DNA of 64,000 bases from Limosilactobacillus oris DSM 4864 (GCF_001434465.1 NZ_AZGE01000008.1:1-64000); one strand, 5' to 3'; positions 1 to 8,186 are shown, counted from the stretch's first letter. Translations and numbers: made by a program. Notes: generated by a model from the sequence alone, not told the origin.

Positions 1-32
1 CCCTGCGAGGATAGGACGTTGCCACGCTTGAT

Positions 33-105
33 GCTGACTTAGCTCAGTTGGCAGAGCACGTCATTAGTAATGATGAGGTCGGAGGTTCGAATCCTCTAGT
101 CAGCA
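33..105 (+). tRNA. tRNA-Thr (anticodon AGT)
   Basis: A complete cloverleaf can be folded by eye. The 7-bp acceptor stem pairs GCTGACT (33-39) with AGTCAGC (98-104), followed by discriminator A at 105. The D stem is GCTC/GAGC, the anticodon loop is TTAGTAA with anticodon AGT, and the T arm contains GGTTCGAATCC. No CCA is encoded. A rho-independent terminator follows at once, so this is a single tRNA or the end of a transcription unit that begins before the window. Confidence 0.95.
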
Positions 106-122
106 TTTCATAACAGTGAAAG

Positions 123-166
123 GCCTGTATTAACAGCGTTTAATGTTGCTGATACAGGCTTTTTTG
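123..166 (+). terminator. Terminator after tRNA-Thr
   Basis: GCCTGTAT (123-130) pairs with ATACAGGC (152-159), with a further CAGC/GCTG pairing inside, and is followed by a run of six T. It ends the tRNA transcript. Confidence 0.85.
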
Positions 167-432
167 TGGTCCTTTTGGTAGGTGTTTTAACACACTCTTA
201 ACACGTTTTGCCAGGCGGTGAATATTTTTGCCTAAGTGAAACACTAGAAACGTTGCTATATCAATTCTGGTCGCGTGTTAAAATGTGTTAAGATACTTAG
301 TTTTGAGGTGCTTTACTCTGCTTAAAGTTATATATGCTAGAGTGTAGAATTGTCTTTGATACCTGTCTTTTTTATTGCCTTGAATCATTAGTACCTGGTC
401 AAAATTTTGCCAAGCCCAGTACTAATGATAAT
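167..432. other. AT-rich intergenic stretch with hairpin
   Basis: No gene is seen here. CATTAGTA (386-393) can pair with TACTAATG (420-427), with CTGG/CCAG just inside. A near copy of AGTACCTGGTC (390-400) occurs at 437-447 as AGTACCAGGTC, so this hairpin shares sequence with the terminator at 433-471 and could compete with it. The region lies downstream of the minus-strand SMR gene. Confidence 0.4.
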
Positions 433-471
433 AAAAAGTACCAGGTCTCTAAATAATAAAGCCTAGTACTT
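433..471 (-). terminator. Terminator of the SMR gene
   Basis: Read on the minus strand, AGTACTAGG pairs with CCTGGTACT and is followed by TTTTTATT. It sits about 20 bp after the stop codon of the SMR gene. Confidence 0.7.
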
Positions 472-493
472 TGACTAATCCTAATAATAGATA

Positions 494-814
494 TTAATGA
501 CCATCTGCAAGGGTGGTAATGACGACTCCGATGACGATCAAAATGATTCCAAAAATTTGTAACCCCGAAGTTTGCTCATGAAATAGGAAGAGTGAAACTA
601 AAGCGGCTAAAACAATCCCAGCGCCACCCCAAGTCGCATAAGCAATATTGAGCTTGATGTCTTTTAATGACAAAGATAGAAAAAAGAAGCATAAACCATA
701 TGAAATTAAAGTCCCTAGTGAGAAACAAAGATGGGTAAAACCATTAGATAATTTCATCAGATTAGTCCCAATCAATTCCATAATAATTGCTAAAGCAAGT
801 TCTAAGTAATGCAT
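494..814 (-). CDS. SMR-family multidrug efflux protein (EmrE-like)
   Basis: The 106-residue protein is the usual size for small multidrug resistance transporters. It has four predicted membrane helices. The first contains the family's essential carboxylate (Glu13, in LALAIIMELIGT), and the third has the AYATWGGAGIVL motif typical of EmrE/QacE. Members work as dimers that swap protons for lipophilic cations or related small molecules. A ribosome site (AGAGGTG) precedes the ATG. It is monocistronic, with its own terminator. Family assignment is firm; the substrate is not predictable, and a guanidinium exporter or a paired-SMR role cannot be excluded. Confidence 0.88.
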   Translation of the reverse strand: MHYLELALAIIMELIGTNLMKLSNGFTHLCFSLGTLISYGLCFFFLSLSLKDIKLNIAYATWGGAGIVLAALVSLFLFHEQTSGLQIFGIILIVIGVVITTLADGH

Positions 815-974
815 TTTATAACACCTCTTTTTAATTTAAAAGTATTATATCGGCGAAAAGAGTTAACAACTTATTGATGTAAAATTTAGTATAGAATGTT
901 AAATAGAGAATCAAATTATTTGAAAACGAATGAAAAAGTGAAATTCCATATTCAAACCAAAGGGTAAATTTAGT

Positions 975-1844
975 ATGCACAACTTAAATTTTATTACAGA
1001 CTTAGCAAGTCCTGATCTAGACCCGTACGTACGACTAACGGAGGCCCAGCTCTTTCATGCCAAGGGTACGCAAGACGGGTTATTTATTGCAGAAAGTCCC
1101 AAGGTAATTGAACGAGCTCTTCGCGCAGGTTATCAGCCGGCTTCCCTTTTAGTAGAAGAAAAAGTTTTAGACCGTGATTTGGCTGACCTCGATCATGAAA
1201 TGACTATGAATCAGACAGAAGGCTTAGGACAGACACCAATTTACGTTATTAATGATCAGCAAATTCGTCAACTAGCCGGCTATAATCTTTTGCGAGGTGC
1301 GCTTGCTGCAATGTATCGTGTGCAGCGTCCAAATCTTGCTTCTTTGTTTAAGTCGATTTCGAATCCTCATCCACGGATCGCAATTCTGGAACGAGTGGTT
1401 AATCCCGCTAATATTGGGGCGATCTTTCGTTCAGCAGCAGCGCTTGGCATTGATGGGGTCATTGTAACCAGTGACTCTGCTGATCCTCTTTACCGGCGTT
1501 CTTCGCGGGTCTCAATGGGGACTGTCTTCCAAATTCCCTGGACCTATATCGATGCTAAAACCTGGCACATGGAAGGAATTGACCTTCTGCATCGTTTTGG
1601 TTATCAAACGGCTGCCATGGCACTGCGTCATAATACTATTAGGATTGATGATCCACGGTTGGCTAAATTAGACAAGTTGGCCATTATCCTTGGATCAGAG
1701 GGCCCCGGTTTAGAAGAACAGACAATTACCCAGAGCGATTTTACAATTAAGATTCCGATGGCTGTAGGAGTCGATTCTCTGAACGTTGCTGCCGCTTCTG
1801 CACTGGCATTTTGGGAGCTTGGCAATCGAACACAGGATAATTAA
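975..1844 (+). CDS. TrmH/SpoU-family RNA 2'-O-methyltransferase
   Basis: The 289-residue protein shows the three SPOUT (trefoil-knot) motifs: ERVVNPANIGAIFRSA (about residues 138-153), ILGSEGPGL (about 239-247) and a final KIPMAVGVDSLNVAAASA. An N-terminal substrate-binding domain (residues 1-110) is the kind seen in rRNA- and tRNA-modifying members. It would transfer a methyl group from S-adenosylmethionine to a ribose 2'-OH. The target RNA cannot be told. The ribosome site is weak (AAAGGG). A truncated dehydrogenase gene follows 21 bp downstream, probably in the same transcript. Confidence 0.88.
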   Translation: MHNLNFITDLASPDLDPYVRLTEAQLFHAKGTQDGLFIAESPKVIERALRAGYQPASLLVEEKVLDRDLADLDHEMTMNQTEGLGQTPIYVINDQQIRQLAGYNLLRGALAAMYRVQRPNLASLFKSISNPHPRIAILERVVNPANIGAIFRSAAALGIDGVIVTSDSADPLYRRSSRVSMGTVFQIPWTYIDAKTWHMEGIDLLHRFGYQTAAMALRHNTIRIDDPRLAKLDKLAIILGSEGPGLEEQTITQSDFTIKIPMAVGVDSLNVAAASALAFWELGNRTQDN

Positions 1845-1865
1845 TAAGCTTAAGAAGGTTTTAGA

Positions 1866-2312
1866 ATGTTACAATCAATCAAAAACAAATCAGCAATTAT
1901 TACCGGAGCATCTTCTGGAATTGGTAAAGCAACTGCACTAGCTCTTGCCTGTGAAGGGGTCAATCTTGTATTGACGGCTCGTTCAGCGGACAAACTAGTT
2001 GCTATTTGCAGAGAATGCATGAAGTATAATATTCAAGCGTATTATTACGCTGGAGATATTACTGACGAGCAAACTTTAATTGAGACGGTCAAGCTAGCAA
2101 AAGAGAAATTCGGTAAAATCGACATTTTAATTGCTAATACTGGGATTGGTCTGGTTCAAGATTTTCTTGATAGTTCAATGGCGGACTACGATCGGTTAAT
2201 GAATACTAATATGCGTGGTGATTACGCTATTTGCTTGCATCCTATCCGGGAAATGGCTAAGCAACATGAAGGTCAGGTGATCATTACTTCATCAGTCAGA
2301 CGAAGAAATTAG
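1866..2312 (+). pseudogene. Truncated short-chain dehydrogenase (SDR)
   Basis: The start is normal: an AAGAAGG ribosome site, then an N-terminal Rossmann fold with the NAD(P) motif TGASSGIG (residues 13-20) and DIT at about residue 64. Similarity stops after VIITSS, exactly where the catalytic Ser and the YxxxK motif should follow. It ends after a few unrelated codons at 148 residues, against about 240-250 for the family. The break at about 2294 joins it to a fragment of another gene, which suggests a deletion or insertion event. The product would lack the active site, so it is called a pseudogene. Confidence 0.8.
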
Positions 2313-2544
2313 TCAGCTCAAGGATACAATTGCCCAAAACAATCAATTCTTAGCTGGTCATGACACCCGACTGGCCAACTACCAAAAGCAATTAAATAAT
2401 GACTTAGATAAGCTCAATCGTCCAGAAAAGTATTACGTAATGAATAATCTGAATCCTGATAACTACTTAGTAATCTCAATTTTTCTGTTGTGGAATAACT
2501 GGAAACGAAAAATACCCCCTAGAATTGGCACTTTTATTATTTAA
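2296..2544 (+). pseudogene. 3' remnant of an unidentified gene
   Basis: An open frame with no start codon of its own begins at the junction with the truncated SDR and runs to TAA at 2542-2544. The first half is polar and helical, with regularly spaced Leu/Gln/Asn (for example DEEISQLKDTIAQNN), so it looks like a coiled coil. This could be the dimerisation helix of a MerR-like regulator, but that is a guess. It appears to be the tail of a gene whose 5' part was lost in the event that truncated the SDR. Confidence 0.4.
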
Positions 2545-2563
2545 AGTGTCAACCCTAAAGGGG
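2515..2563. repeat. Imperfect inverted repeat, hairpin
   Basis: CCCCCTAGAATTGGCACTTT (2515-2534) faces AAAGTG...CCCTAAAGGGG (2543-2563), giving a long imperfect palindrome. It may be a terminator for the lost gene or part of an insertion-sequence end. A sequence at 2607-2630 (GGGGCTGTGCCAAAAGTC core) resembles the terminal repeats of some IS families, but no transposase is present. Confidence 0.45.
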
Positions 2564-2759
2564 ATTGTGCGGAATGCCCCAATCTTATCTAATTGTGTAA
2601 TGAATATGGGGCTGTGCCAAAAGTCCTTTTATCGTCACGCTCCTTTTTTGCGTTCCGGCTCGGCGGCCGCCCAATTACTAAGGCCTTTTCTTTTGAAATC
2701 AAGCCTTTAGATGATAAAATTTATATAACAATAATTATATTAATGAGGAGTGATGTTTA
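2564..2759. other. Scarred intergenic region
   Basis: No convincing gene. It holds the IS-end-like GGGGCTGTGCCAAAAGTC at about 2608-2625, a GC-rich patch (GGCTCGGCGGCCGC), then an AT-rich stretch just before the GAGGAGTGATG ribosome site of the next gene. The short open frame 2525-2710 has no ribosome site and no recognisable protein character, so it is not called. Confidence 0.35.
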
Positions 2760-3413
2760 ATGATCAAAGTTGGAATAATTGGTGCTTCGGGCATGGCCGG
2801 GCGCACGATCTATAAACTGGCGGCCGCGACACAGGACCTGAACCCGATCGGAATTGTCCGCCACGAGAAGAAGGCGAAGGAGGTCCTAGGGGATGACGCC
2901 CAGCTCCTCAGCGGCGACATTTTCGCGATGACGGATAGCCTCCTGTCACGGTTTGACGTAATTATCGATGCTTTCGGAACCAATCCGGCAGACGCGGACC
3001 GGCACCTCAAGCTGGCCGAAAAGCTGATTAATTTGGCCCGTAAAAACAAGATTCGGCTAATTTTCATCTTGGGTGCGGGGAGCCTGCAAACTGGGGAGGA
3101 CGAACACCTCTTCGTAGATGACCTTGAAAAAATACCGGCTTCCTCCAGCTGGATCAATACGCCGCGCCAGCAGTTAAAGGAGCTCCAGTACCTGGAAACG
3201 ATCACGGATGTCGACTGGGTCGGGATTTCGCCAGCGGCAACGTTTGAGCCGGGGCCGGCGGCAAGCTATCAACTTGGTAAGGATACATTACTCTACAATG
3301 GTCAGGGTGAATCGAAGGTAACCACCGGGACAATGGCGGAGGTAATCGTGAAGGAAATCCTCGTACCGCAGTTCCACCAGGAGCGGTTTACCGTGGTTAA
3401 CACGGGCAAGTAA
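2760..3413 (+). CDS. NAD(P)-binding Rossmann-fold protein (NmrA/YwnB-like)
   Basis: The 217-residue protein begins with a dinucleotide-binding motif, GIIGASGMAGRTI (residues 5-17). Its further layout is that of atypical short-chain dehydrogenases: DVIIDAFG near residue 65 and ILGAGSLQ near 104. These proteins act as NAD(P)-dependent reductases or redox sensors; the substrate is unknown. The ribosome site GAGGAG lies 8 bp before the ATG. It is monocistronic, with a strong terminator downstream. Base composition is clearly richer in GC than the preceding 2 kb, so this gene seems to mark the edge of the native backbone. Confidence 0.7.
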   Translation: MIKVGIIGASGMAGRTIYKLAAATQDLNPIGIVRHEKKAKEVLGDDAQLLSGDIFAMTDSLLSRFDVIIDAFGTNPADADRHLKLAEKLINLARKNKIRLIFILGAGSLQTGEDEHLFVDDLEKIPASSSWINTPRQQLKELQYLETITDVDWVGISPAATFEPGPAASYQLGKDTLLYNGQGESKVTTGTMAEVIVKEILVPQFHQERFTVVNTGK

Positions 3414-3474
3414 ATTGGTGGGATGAGGAGGGGGAGTTACCGCACTTCTCCACCGCTAGCCGTTAGAAAAAAGC

Positions 3475-3524
3475 AAACAGGTCTCCAGAGTTCGGCGCTG
3501 CCGAGCACTGGGGACCTGTTTTTA
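3475..3524. terminator. Bidirectional terminator
   Basis: AACAGGTCTCCAG pairs with CTGGGGACCTGTT, with a nested TTCGG...TGCCGA loop stem, A-rich on the left and T-rich on the right. It can serve the plus-strand reductase and the minus-strand kinase. The loop AGAGTTCGG-N3-TGCCGAGC recurs in the hairpin at 49538-49588. Confidence 0.85.
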
Positions 3525-3549
3525 GATAATAGTGAAGCGGCCGCAGCAA

Positions 3550-4902
3550 CTACTTCTGCGGAATAATAATACTTTGCTCTAGCCAGTAGTTGTTGGAGCT
3601 GACTTCATGCTGGACCTGGGGATAACGGGCCAAAATCATTTGTAAATTCTTTAGGCCAAGACCATGGCTGCTTTCCAGATTGCTGTGGTTATTAGAAAGC
3701 TGCTGTAAGTTCAGTGCCTTTTCCCGGGTGGAGTTGCCAATCACAATCCACTGCTGGTGGTTCTTAACGAACAGGGCGACGCTGACCTTCTTATCCTTCG
3801 ACTGCTTGGCGGCCTTAATCGCGTTGTCCATTAAGTTCGATAAAATCCGGATGAGGTCCAGTGGCGCCACGGTGTTAGTGAACTTGACCGGTTCACTGAT
3901 TTCCACCATGACCTTTAAGTTATCTTCCAAGGCGCTGAGGACTTTATTATAGAGCAGGCTCTTGATGTCCAGGTTGAGGACGTTCTTCAATTGCCCCAGG
4001 ACACTTTCCTTTTGGGTGACGGTCTTTTCAGACGGGGTAATCACCTGGTTCAGCACCTTCTTAGCTTCCGCCACGTCGTTGTTTTCCAGACTGCCGGTTA
4101 GGCTATACAAAATATTCTTGTAGTCATGGCGGAAGTGCCGCAGTTCATCGTACATTTCCTCAATGTGGCCGGTGTAGTATTGGAGGTTATCAACTTCATC
4201 CTGCAAGCTGACGGCCAGTGCCTTGTAGTGGTAGTAGTTGGTAAAGGCCTTGATTGCTAGCAGGGCCACGACGCCGTAACCAACCGTGACCGCAATCGTT
4301 ACCGGGAGCTTAGCGGGGTGGCCACCACCGTTGACCCGGTACATGTAAAAGAGGAAGGTCAGCATCAGGAGGTTAATAATCCAGGCCAGGATGGGGTACT
4401 GGATTGCCACGACGTCCGTATACCGGGCGAAGAGCTTCTCGGTGGCGACGATAATCCCGTACGCGACCAGGAAGGAGACAATGATTTTCGGGGTTCCCAG
4501 GATATAGTAAACAAAGTTGTAGTCGGGAACTTTGACCACGACGTTGTACAGGGTGGTAATCAGCGAGCCAACGCAACCGAAAGTAATCAGTAGGATAAAA
4601 TTGGCGTAGATATACTGGGTTCCAATAATGTTAAACGAAATCCGCCGGTGAATGATAAGATAGTAGATGATGATAAGCATCAAAACAATTGCCAGCAGGT
4701 TGCCGACCAGGCTGATGGCGAAGGCGTACAGGAAGCCCGCGATGATAAAGTACCACCAGCGAAAGTGGATATGACTGAGGCGGCTGAACAACAGCAGGTA
4801 GGCACTGCCGTACAATAAGTTAAAAATGATTGCACTGAAAAACCAGTACAACATTGACGGATAAAACTGTGGGAGCAGTGCTGGAATATTGAAAAATTGC
4901 AT
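3550..4902 (-). CDS. AgrC-like sensor histidine kinase (GHKL, HPK10 type)
   Basis: The 450-residue protein has about six membrane helices in residues 10-225, then a coiled linker and a kinase core. The core has His259 (FRHDYKN), the N box around Asn360 (NLMDNAIKAA) and a G box HGLGL (residues 413-417). This is the layout of peptide-pheromone sensors such as AgrC and PlnB. It would autophosphorylate on His259 and pass the phosphate to a LytTR regulator. The only such regulator here is at 7332-8084, 2.4 kb away and on the other strand. No pheromone peptide gene was found beside it. The AGAAGGAA ribosome site supports the start. Confidence 0.85.
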   Translation of the reverse strand: MQFFNIPALLPQFYPSMLYWFFSAIIFNLLYGSAYLLLFSRLSHIHFRWWYFIIAGFLYAFAISLVGNLLAIVLMLIIIYYLIIHRRISFNIIGTQYIYANFILLITFGCVGSLITTLYNVVVKVPDYNFVYYILGTPKIIVSFLVAYGIIVATEKLFARYTDVVAIQYPILAWIINLLMLTFLFYMYRVNGGGHPAKLPVTIAVTVGYGVVALLAIKAFTNYYHYKALAVSLQDEVDNLQYYTGHIEEMYDELRHFRHDYKNILYSLTGSLENNDVAEAKKVLNQVITPSEKTVTQKESVLGQLKNVLNLDIKSLLYNKVLSALEDNLKVMVEISEPVKFTNTVAPLDLIRILSNLMDNAIKAAKQSKDKKVSVALFVKNHQQWIVIGNSTREKALNLQQLSNNHSNLESSHGLGLKNLQMILARYPQVQHEVSSNNYWLEQSIIIPQK

Positions 4903-4942
4903 GAGTTCCTTCTAAAAATAATTTACGGAAGCGGGTGGCGCG

Positions 4943-5692
4943 GTGAAGATTTGTCCGAAGTGTAATGGAATCAACCCAGGCCAGGCGGAATTTTGCCGCC
5001 TGTGCGGGGCACAGCTCCAGTATAAGCTAACGATCAGGTGTCCCCACTGTGGCCGCTTGTGTTCGTTAGACCGAAAACGGTGCCCTAATTGCGGGACCCA
5101 ACTTCCAACCATTAATGGTAAACCTAAACTGAAATTATTGTCACCCCAAAGTTGGCTGAGCAACAAAAAGTTGTTTGTTAAGTTGGGGGTGGCCCTGCTG
5201 ATTATTGTAGGAATCCTAAGTCTGGTGGGGGTGCTAAACAATTCCACTTATATTTTCCACGCGTCGGCCGTACGGAAAATTCAGCTTAGCTACCAGAATC
5301 AGCACCGGCAAACGGTTCTTAACGAATATTACGATGTGCGCACGAGAAACCGCAACTACGCCAACTATTTCGGCGGCAGGCATAGTTACTGGCACCAGCA
5401 GCGGGTGTTCAAAAGCACCGCTTACTACTATGGCACGGGGAAACAAGGGTATGATAACCTTTGGCGGCAGCGGCATGGTCGTCCCCTTGCCAAGTATTCC
5501 CTGAGCCAGCAAATCGGTCCGCAACAAAACGTGACCCTGATTGAACATCCTCGGCATCTCACGGTCAAGCTGGTTTCGAGCGAGCGGGACCGGATGAAGT
5601 TCTTGGACCAATACAATGATAGTGGGACCTGCCGTTATCCGGGCAAGAGCGATATTCGCTACTACCGGCTTCGAACACTGACCCAATATTAA
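4943..5692 (+). CDS. Double zinc-ribbon membrane protein
   Basis: The 249-residue protein starts from GTG. It has two treble CxxC knuckle pairs: CPKC/CRLC in residues 4-21 and CPHC/CPNC in 33-51. A single membrane helix follows at about residues 79-99. The remaining 150 residues are basic and rich in Tyr, Arg and His, and should lie outside the cell. Proteins of this form in lactobacilli are of unknown function. It is divergent from the AgrC-like kinase, with only 40 bp between the start codons, so the two promoters overlap and may be co-regulated. The ribosome site is weak. Confidence 0.75.
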   Translation: MKICPKCNGINPGQAEFCRLCGAQLQYKLTIRCPHCGRLCSLDRKRCPNCGTQLPTINGKPKLKLLSPQSWLSNKKLFVKLGVALLIIVGILSLVGVLNNSTYIFHASAVRKIQLSYQNQHRQTVLNEYYDVRTRNRNYANYFGGRHSYWHQQRVFKSTAYYYGTGKQGYDNLWRQRHGRPLAKYSLSQQIGPQQNVTLIEHPRHLTVKLVSSERDRMKFLDQYNDSGTCRYPGKSDIRYYRLRTLTQY

Positions 5693-5697
5693 AATCA

Positions 5698-5746
5698 AAA
5701 AATCCTGCCCGGAAGTGACCAATGGGCTGCTTCCGGGCGGGATTTT
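5698..5746. terminator. Bidirectional terminator
   Basis: AATCCTGCCCGGAAG pairs with CTTCCGGGCGGGATT, with A and T tracts on both sides. It lies between the convergent zinc-ribbon and Asp23 genes. Confidence 0.85.
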
Positions 5747-5765
5747 GGGTTATACTGCTGATTAT

Positions 5766-6170
5766 TTAAGCGACCTTGCCGGCTTTCTGGGAGTCCTTCA
5801 GCTCAGCCTTAGTCTTGACGTCATTGATGTGGAGCTCAAACTTAACCAATTGCAGTCCAGTCATCTGCTCGACTGCCTTGGCAATCTCCTTGCAGGTAGT
5901 TTTGAAAATCTCGGGAGCCGCCTTGCCGTATTCAATCGTGGCGTCCATTTTGATTGCGACCTGCTTTTCGCCGGCGTCAACCTTGATTCCCTTGGTAATA
6001 TCCGTGCCAGCCGTTACCTTATCGGCGAATTCGCTGAACACGTTGCCGTCCAGCGAGATAATGCCGTCGACGCGACTAGCGGTAATTCCCGCGATTTTCT
6101 CAAGCACCTGATCGTCGAAAGTCAGTTGTTGGTCAACAGTGGGGGTCGTACTTTGGTTAGTGTTAGGCAT
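5766..6170 (-). CDS. Asp23/Gls24-family envelope stress protein
   Basis: The 134-residue protein contains the Asp23 core (ITASRVDGIISLDGNVF; VAIKMDATIEYG; TGLQLVKFELHINDV). In Gram-positive bacteria Asp23 is an abundant cytoplasmic protein held at the membrane by AmaP and linked to cell-envelope homeostasis and alkaline stress. It is the last gene of a minus-strand cassette amaP - small membrane protein - asp23. The ribosome site AAGGAGGAAC fits the ATG start. Confidence 0.92.
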   Translation of the reverse strand: MPNTNQSTTPTVDQQLTFDDQVLEKIAGITASRVDGIISLDGNVFSEFADKVTAGTDITKGIKVDAGEKQVAIKMDATIEYGKAAPEIFKTTCKEIAKAVEQMTGLQLVKFELHINDVKTKAELKDSQKAGKVA

Positions 6171-6193
6171 GGTAGTTCCTCCTTGTGGCGCGG

Positions 6194-6385
6194 TTAGTTA
6201 CCGCACTTGTCCAGTAGTTTGCGTGTAAAGTGGTTGAGCGAGTATCCTAGAATGTCTAATGCGTAGCCAATTGCGGCCAAAAACAAGGTGGTGAGCAGGA
6301 TTGCCAACATTGGGAGAAAACCCCAGGCGACCCAGCTGACACTGATAATTAAACCAGCCACCGCGAAAATTCCCGTGAGTTTCAT
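6194..6385 (-). CDS. Small membrane protein of the Asp23 cassette (DUF2273-like)
   Basis: The 63-residue product has two predicted membrane helices (residues 5-24 and 27-47) and a basic tail. A longer frame reaches 6463, but the TAGGAGGTGC ribosome site sits just before a double ATG (6388 and 6385), so the short form is chosen; either ATG is possible. Small two-helix proteins of this kind sit between amaP and asp23 in many lactic acid bacteria. It probably helps form the membrane platform; its exact role is unknown. Confidence 0.75.
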   Translation of the reverse strand: MKLTGIFAVAGLIISVSWVAWGFLPMLAILLTTLFLAAIGYALDILGYSLNHFTRKLLDKCGN

Positions 6386-6395
6386 CATGCACCTC

Positions 6396-6941
6396 CTAGA
6401 CAATGGCGACCTTTTGCTGGTGGTCGTATGGCGTGAGCTTGACCCGCAGCTTGCGCAGGTCAATGTTGAACTGCTGCTTTAAGTCGTTAGCGATGGTGTG
6501 GTGGAGACTTGCCCGCAAGTGCCGGGCGTCACTGCGTTGGGAAAGCATCGCCGTGATGGTGACGTCAGCTTGCCGGTGGCGCCGGTGCATTTTAACCCTC
6601 GCCGCGGCATTGTATAGGTCATACGGTGCCAGTGAGAGGCGGAGACTTTTCTCTACTGCTCCCCGGTCGATGTTAACCTGGTAGGCACCATCGCGAACAA
6701 TGGTCAGTTGCTTGACCGTAGTTGGTCGAAAAATGGCTGTAGCGATTGTCCCCACTGCTAAGATGATGAGGTAGATGGCGAAAACTACCAGTGTGAGCTG
6801 GCCTCCCGGTGTTGCCAGCCAGTTTATGGCGAGCCGGGCCGCCGCTTCACTTTGAAAGTACCATAGCAGGATCCCGCTGCCGGCGATTAGCGCCGGGATT
6901 AAGAATAGCAGGGTGACCCACCATTTTTGCCATGCTGCCAT
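6396..6941 (-). CDS. amaP: Alkaline shock membrane anchor protein AmaP
   Basis: The protein has 181 residues from the ATG at 6941; a GTG at 6950 lies inside the AAAGGAG ribosome site and is less likely. It has two N-terminal membrane helices (about residues 8-28 and 48-68), then a soluble domain with the pattern of AmaP (a basic HRRHRQADVTI stretch and a closing LRKLRVKLTPYD). In Staphylococcus aureus AmaP anchors Asp23 at the membrane. Its position upstream of asp23 in one operon supports the call. Confidence 0.8.
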   Translation of the reverse strand: MAAWQKWWVTLLFLIPALIAGSGILLWYFQSEAAARLAINWLATPGGQLTLVVFAIYLIILAVGTIATAIFRPTTVKQLTIVRDGAYQVNIDRGAVEKSLRLSLAPYDLYNAAARVKMHRRHRQADVTITAMLSQRSDARHLRASLHHTIANDLKQQFNIDLRKLRVKLTPYDHQQKVAIV

Positions 6942-7331
6942 CGGTCTCACTCCTTTCTGTCTTGCCGGTGTTCTGTCGATGGTTTAACTATACCAGCTTT
7001 ACGACTGGGGAGGGTGGTTTGCCGATGATCTAAAGGGATAGTTAAGCAGTCCAAGAGATAATTAAGCTGCTGGTCGTCTTTTCTTCACAGTCATACAGAT
7101 GACTATAATTCGTCTATTAAGTGATAATACTTCAGGCCGCTGCTTGCCTAGGGTCCTGGTTGCCGTGGTCAATTTAAACTGCATTGAGCGTCAGCACAAT
7201 GCATTCAACTGACGTTTTAGTTCATTGAGCTGTAAAAAAATAAGAAGTTAAATCCGAACCCCGATTAAAGCAGGAATAGTCTGATATTATTATGGTTAAT
7301 TGACTTATTTGTGGGAGGAGGTAACGACGAA
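6942..7331. other. Divergent intergenic region, amaP / LytTR regulator
   Basis: This 390-bp stretch has no gene and must hold two divergent promoters. A TATAAT lies at 7104-7109 on the plus strand, and TGATATTAT about 45 bp before the regulator start is another -10 candidate. Neither has a good -35. On the minus strand TATAGT (near 6988) could serve the amaP operon. Two stretches resembling inverted CGTTNANTGA sites (7205-7214 and 7222-7231) are only 17 bp apart and are not claimed as operators. Confidence 0.35.
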
Positions 7332-8084
7332 TTGTTAGACGTCTATATTTTAGAAGATAATCCGGTTGAATTATCGCAGATTGATAACTACGTTCGTCAG
7401 GTTGGGCAGCAGCTGAAAATCCAGTTAAATATTCACCTGTTTTCAACATTGGCACAAATTAGCCAGTCATTGCCGGAGCCTTCGTTGCGCAACGTTTATA
7501 TTTTAGATCTTGAAATCGGTGGTGATGATCAGGCCGGGCTGAAATTTAGCCAAAAGATCCGTCAGTATGATTTGGCTGCATCAATTATTTTCCTGACGGT
7601 CCACGACGAATTACTGCCGACAACTTATCGGTACCAAGTCGAAGCACTCGATTTTATCGTGAAAAACCCTGAAAAGGTCGCGGCTTGTCTGGCCCGGGAC
7701 TTAACGAAGGTCTTGAAAAAACTAGAAATGCCGCACCGGGGGCGGACAATTGCCCTGCGGAGCCACTATGAAATCATGAAGGTCTATGTAAATGACATCC
7801 TCTGCTTCCAGAGCAATCCGGATAATACCCATGCTTCGTTCATGTATACCACTAACAACCAGCGGATTCCGATTAATATGTCGCTGCGTGAGCTGGAGGA
7901 ACAGGCTGACGAGCTCTTCCGGGTTCACCGGAGCTACCTGGTCAACGTTGCCAATATCCGCAGTCTGAACGTGAAAAAGCATGAGGTGAGTTTCGCCGCG
8001 AGTGAACTGACAGTGCCGGTTTCGCGGCTCAAAATGCGCAAACTAATGGAAATTTTGAACAACTACTCTTCGATTCAGTGGTAA
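7332..8084 (+). CDS. LytTR response regulator (AgrA-like)
   Basis: The 250-residue form starts from TTG at 7332. The AGGAGG at 7316-7321 is correctly spaced for it, while the GTG at 7311 overlaps that site. A receiver domain (residues 1-125) has the acidic pair Glu8-Asp9, the phospho-acceptor Asp59 (VYILDLE) and Lys in FIVKNPEK. A LytTR DNA-binding domain follows (about residues 145-245; FRVHRSYLVNVANI). Such regulators bind pairs of direct repeats about two helical turns apart. It lies directly upstream of the LPQTG surface protein, whose leader has such a pair. The likely partner is the kinase at 3550-4902. Confidence 0.88.
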   Translation: MLDVYILEDNPVELSQIDNYVRQVGQQLKIQLNIHLFSTLAQISQSLPEPSLRNVYILDLEIGGDDQAGLKFSQKIRQYDLAASIIFLTVHDELLPTTYRYQVEALDFIVKNPEKVAACLARDLTKVLKKLEMPHRGRTIALRSHYEIMKVYVNDILCFQSNPDNTHASFMYTTNNQRIPINMSLRELEEQADELFRVHRSYLVNVANIRSLNVKKHEVSFAASELTVPVSRLKMRKLMEILNNYSSIQW

Positions 8085-8089
8085 GAGAT

Positions 8090-8119
8090 CGGCTAGAGCC
8101 TGGCTCCGGCCGCTTTTTT
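8090..8119 (+). terminator. Terminator of the LytTR regulator
   Basis: CGGC...GAGC pairs with GCTC...GCCG around a 3-base loop, followed by six T. It separates the regulator from the next gene, which therefore needs its own promoter. Confidence 0.7.
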
Positions 8120-8127
8120 ATAAAAAT

Positions 8128-8186
8128 CCGTTCAATGATAAATATGACCGTTGACTGCATCATCGATTTTTAGTTCCTTGTACAAT
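8128..8186 (+). promoter_or_regulatory. Candidate LytTR operator and -10 of the LPQTG protein gene
   Basis: CCGTTCAATGA (8128) and CCGTTGACTGC (8148) are direct repeats exactly 20 bp apart. A TACAAT -10 candidate lies at 8181-8186 with no good -35, as expected of an activator-dependent promoter. The same motif, spacing and rough distance to the -10 are seen before the surface gene at 19248. Binding by the adjacent AgrA-like regulator is inferred. Confidence 0.5.

Noticed and set aside
2525-2710. Open frame of 61 codons on the plus strand.
   Set aside because: It has no ribosome site, runs through an inverted repeat and a GC-rich scar, and has no protein-like character.
4318-4593. Plus-strand open frame opposite the AgrC-like kinase.
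   Set aside because: It is antisense to membrane helices of a clear histidine kinase and has the Val/Asp-rich bias typical of a shadow frame.
5715-6197. Long plus-strand frame opposite asp23.
   Set aside because: The minus-strand Asp23 protein is a clear family match with a perfect ribosome site; the plus frame is its shadow.
7205-7231. Inverted CGTTNANTGA-like pair upstream of the LytTR regulator as an autoregulatory operator.
   Set aside because: The two half-sites have two mismatches each and are 17 bp apart, not the 20 bp seen at the other two loci.
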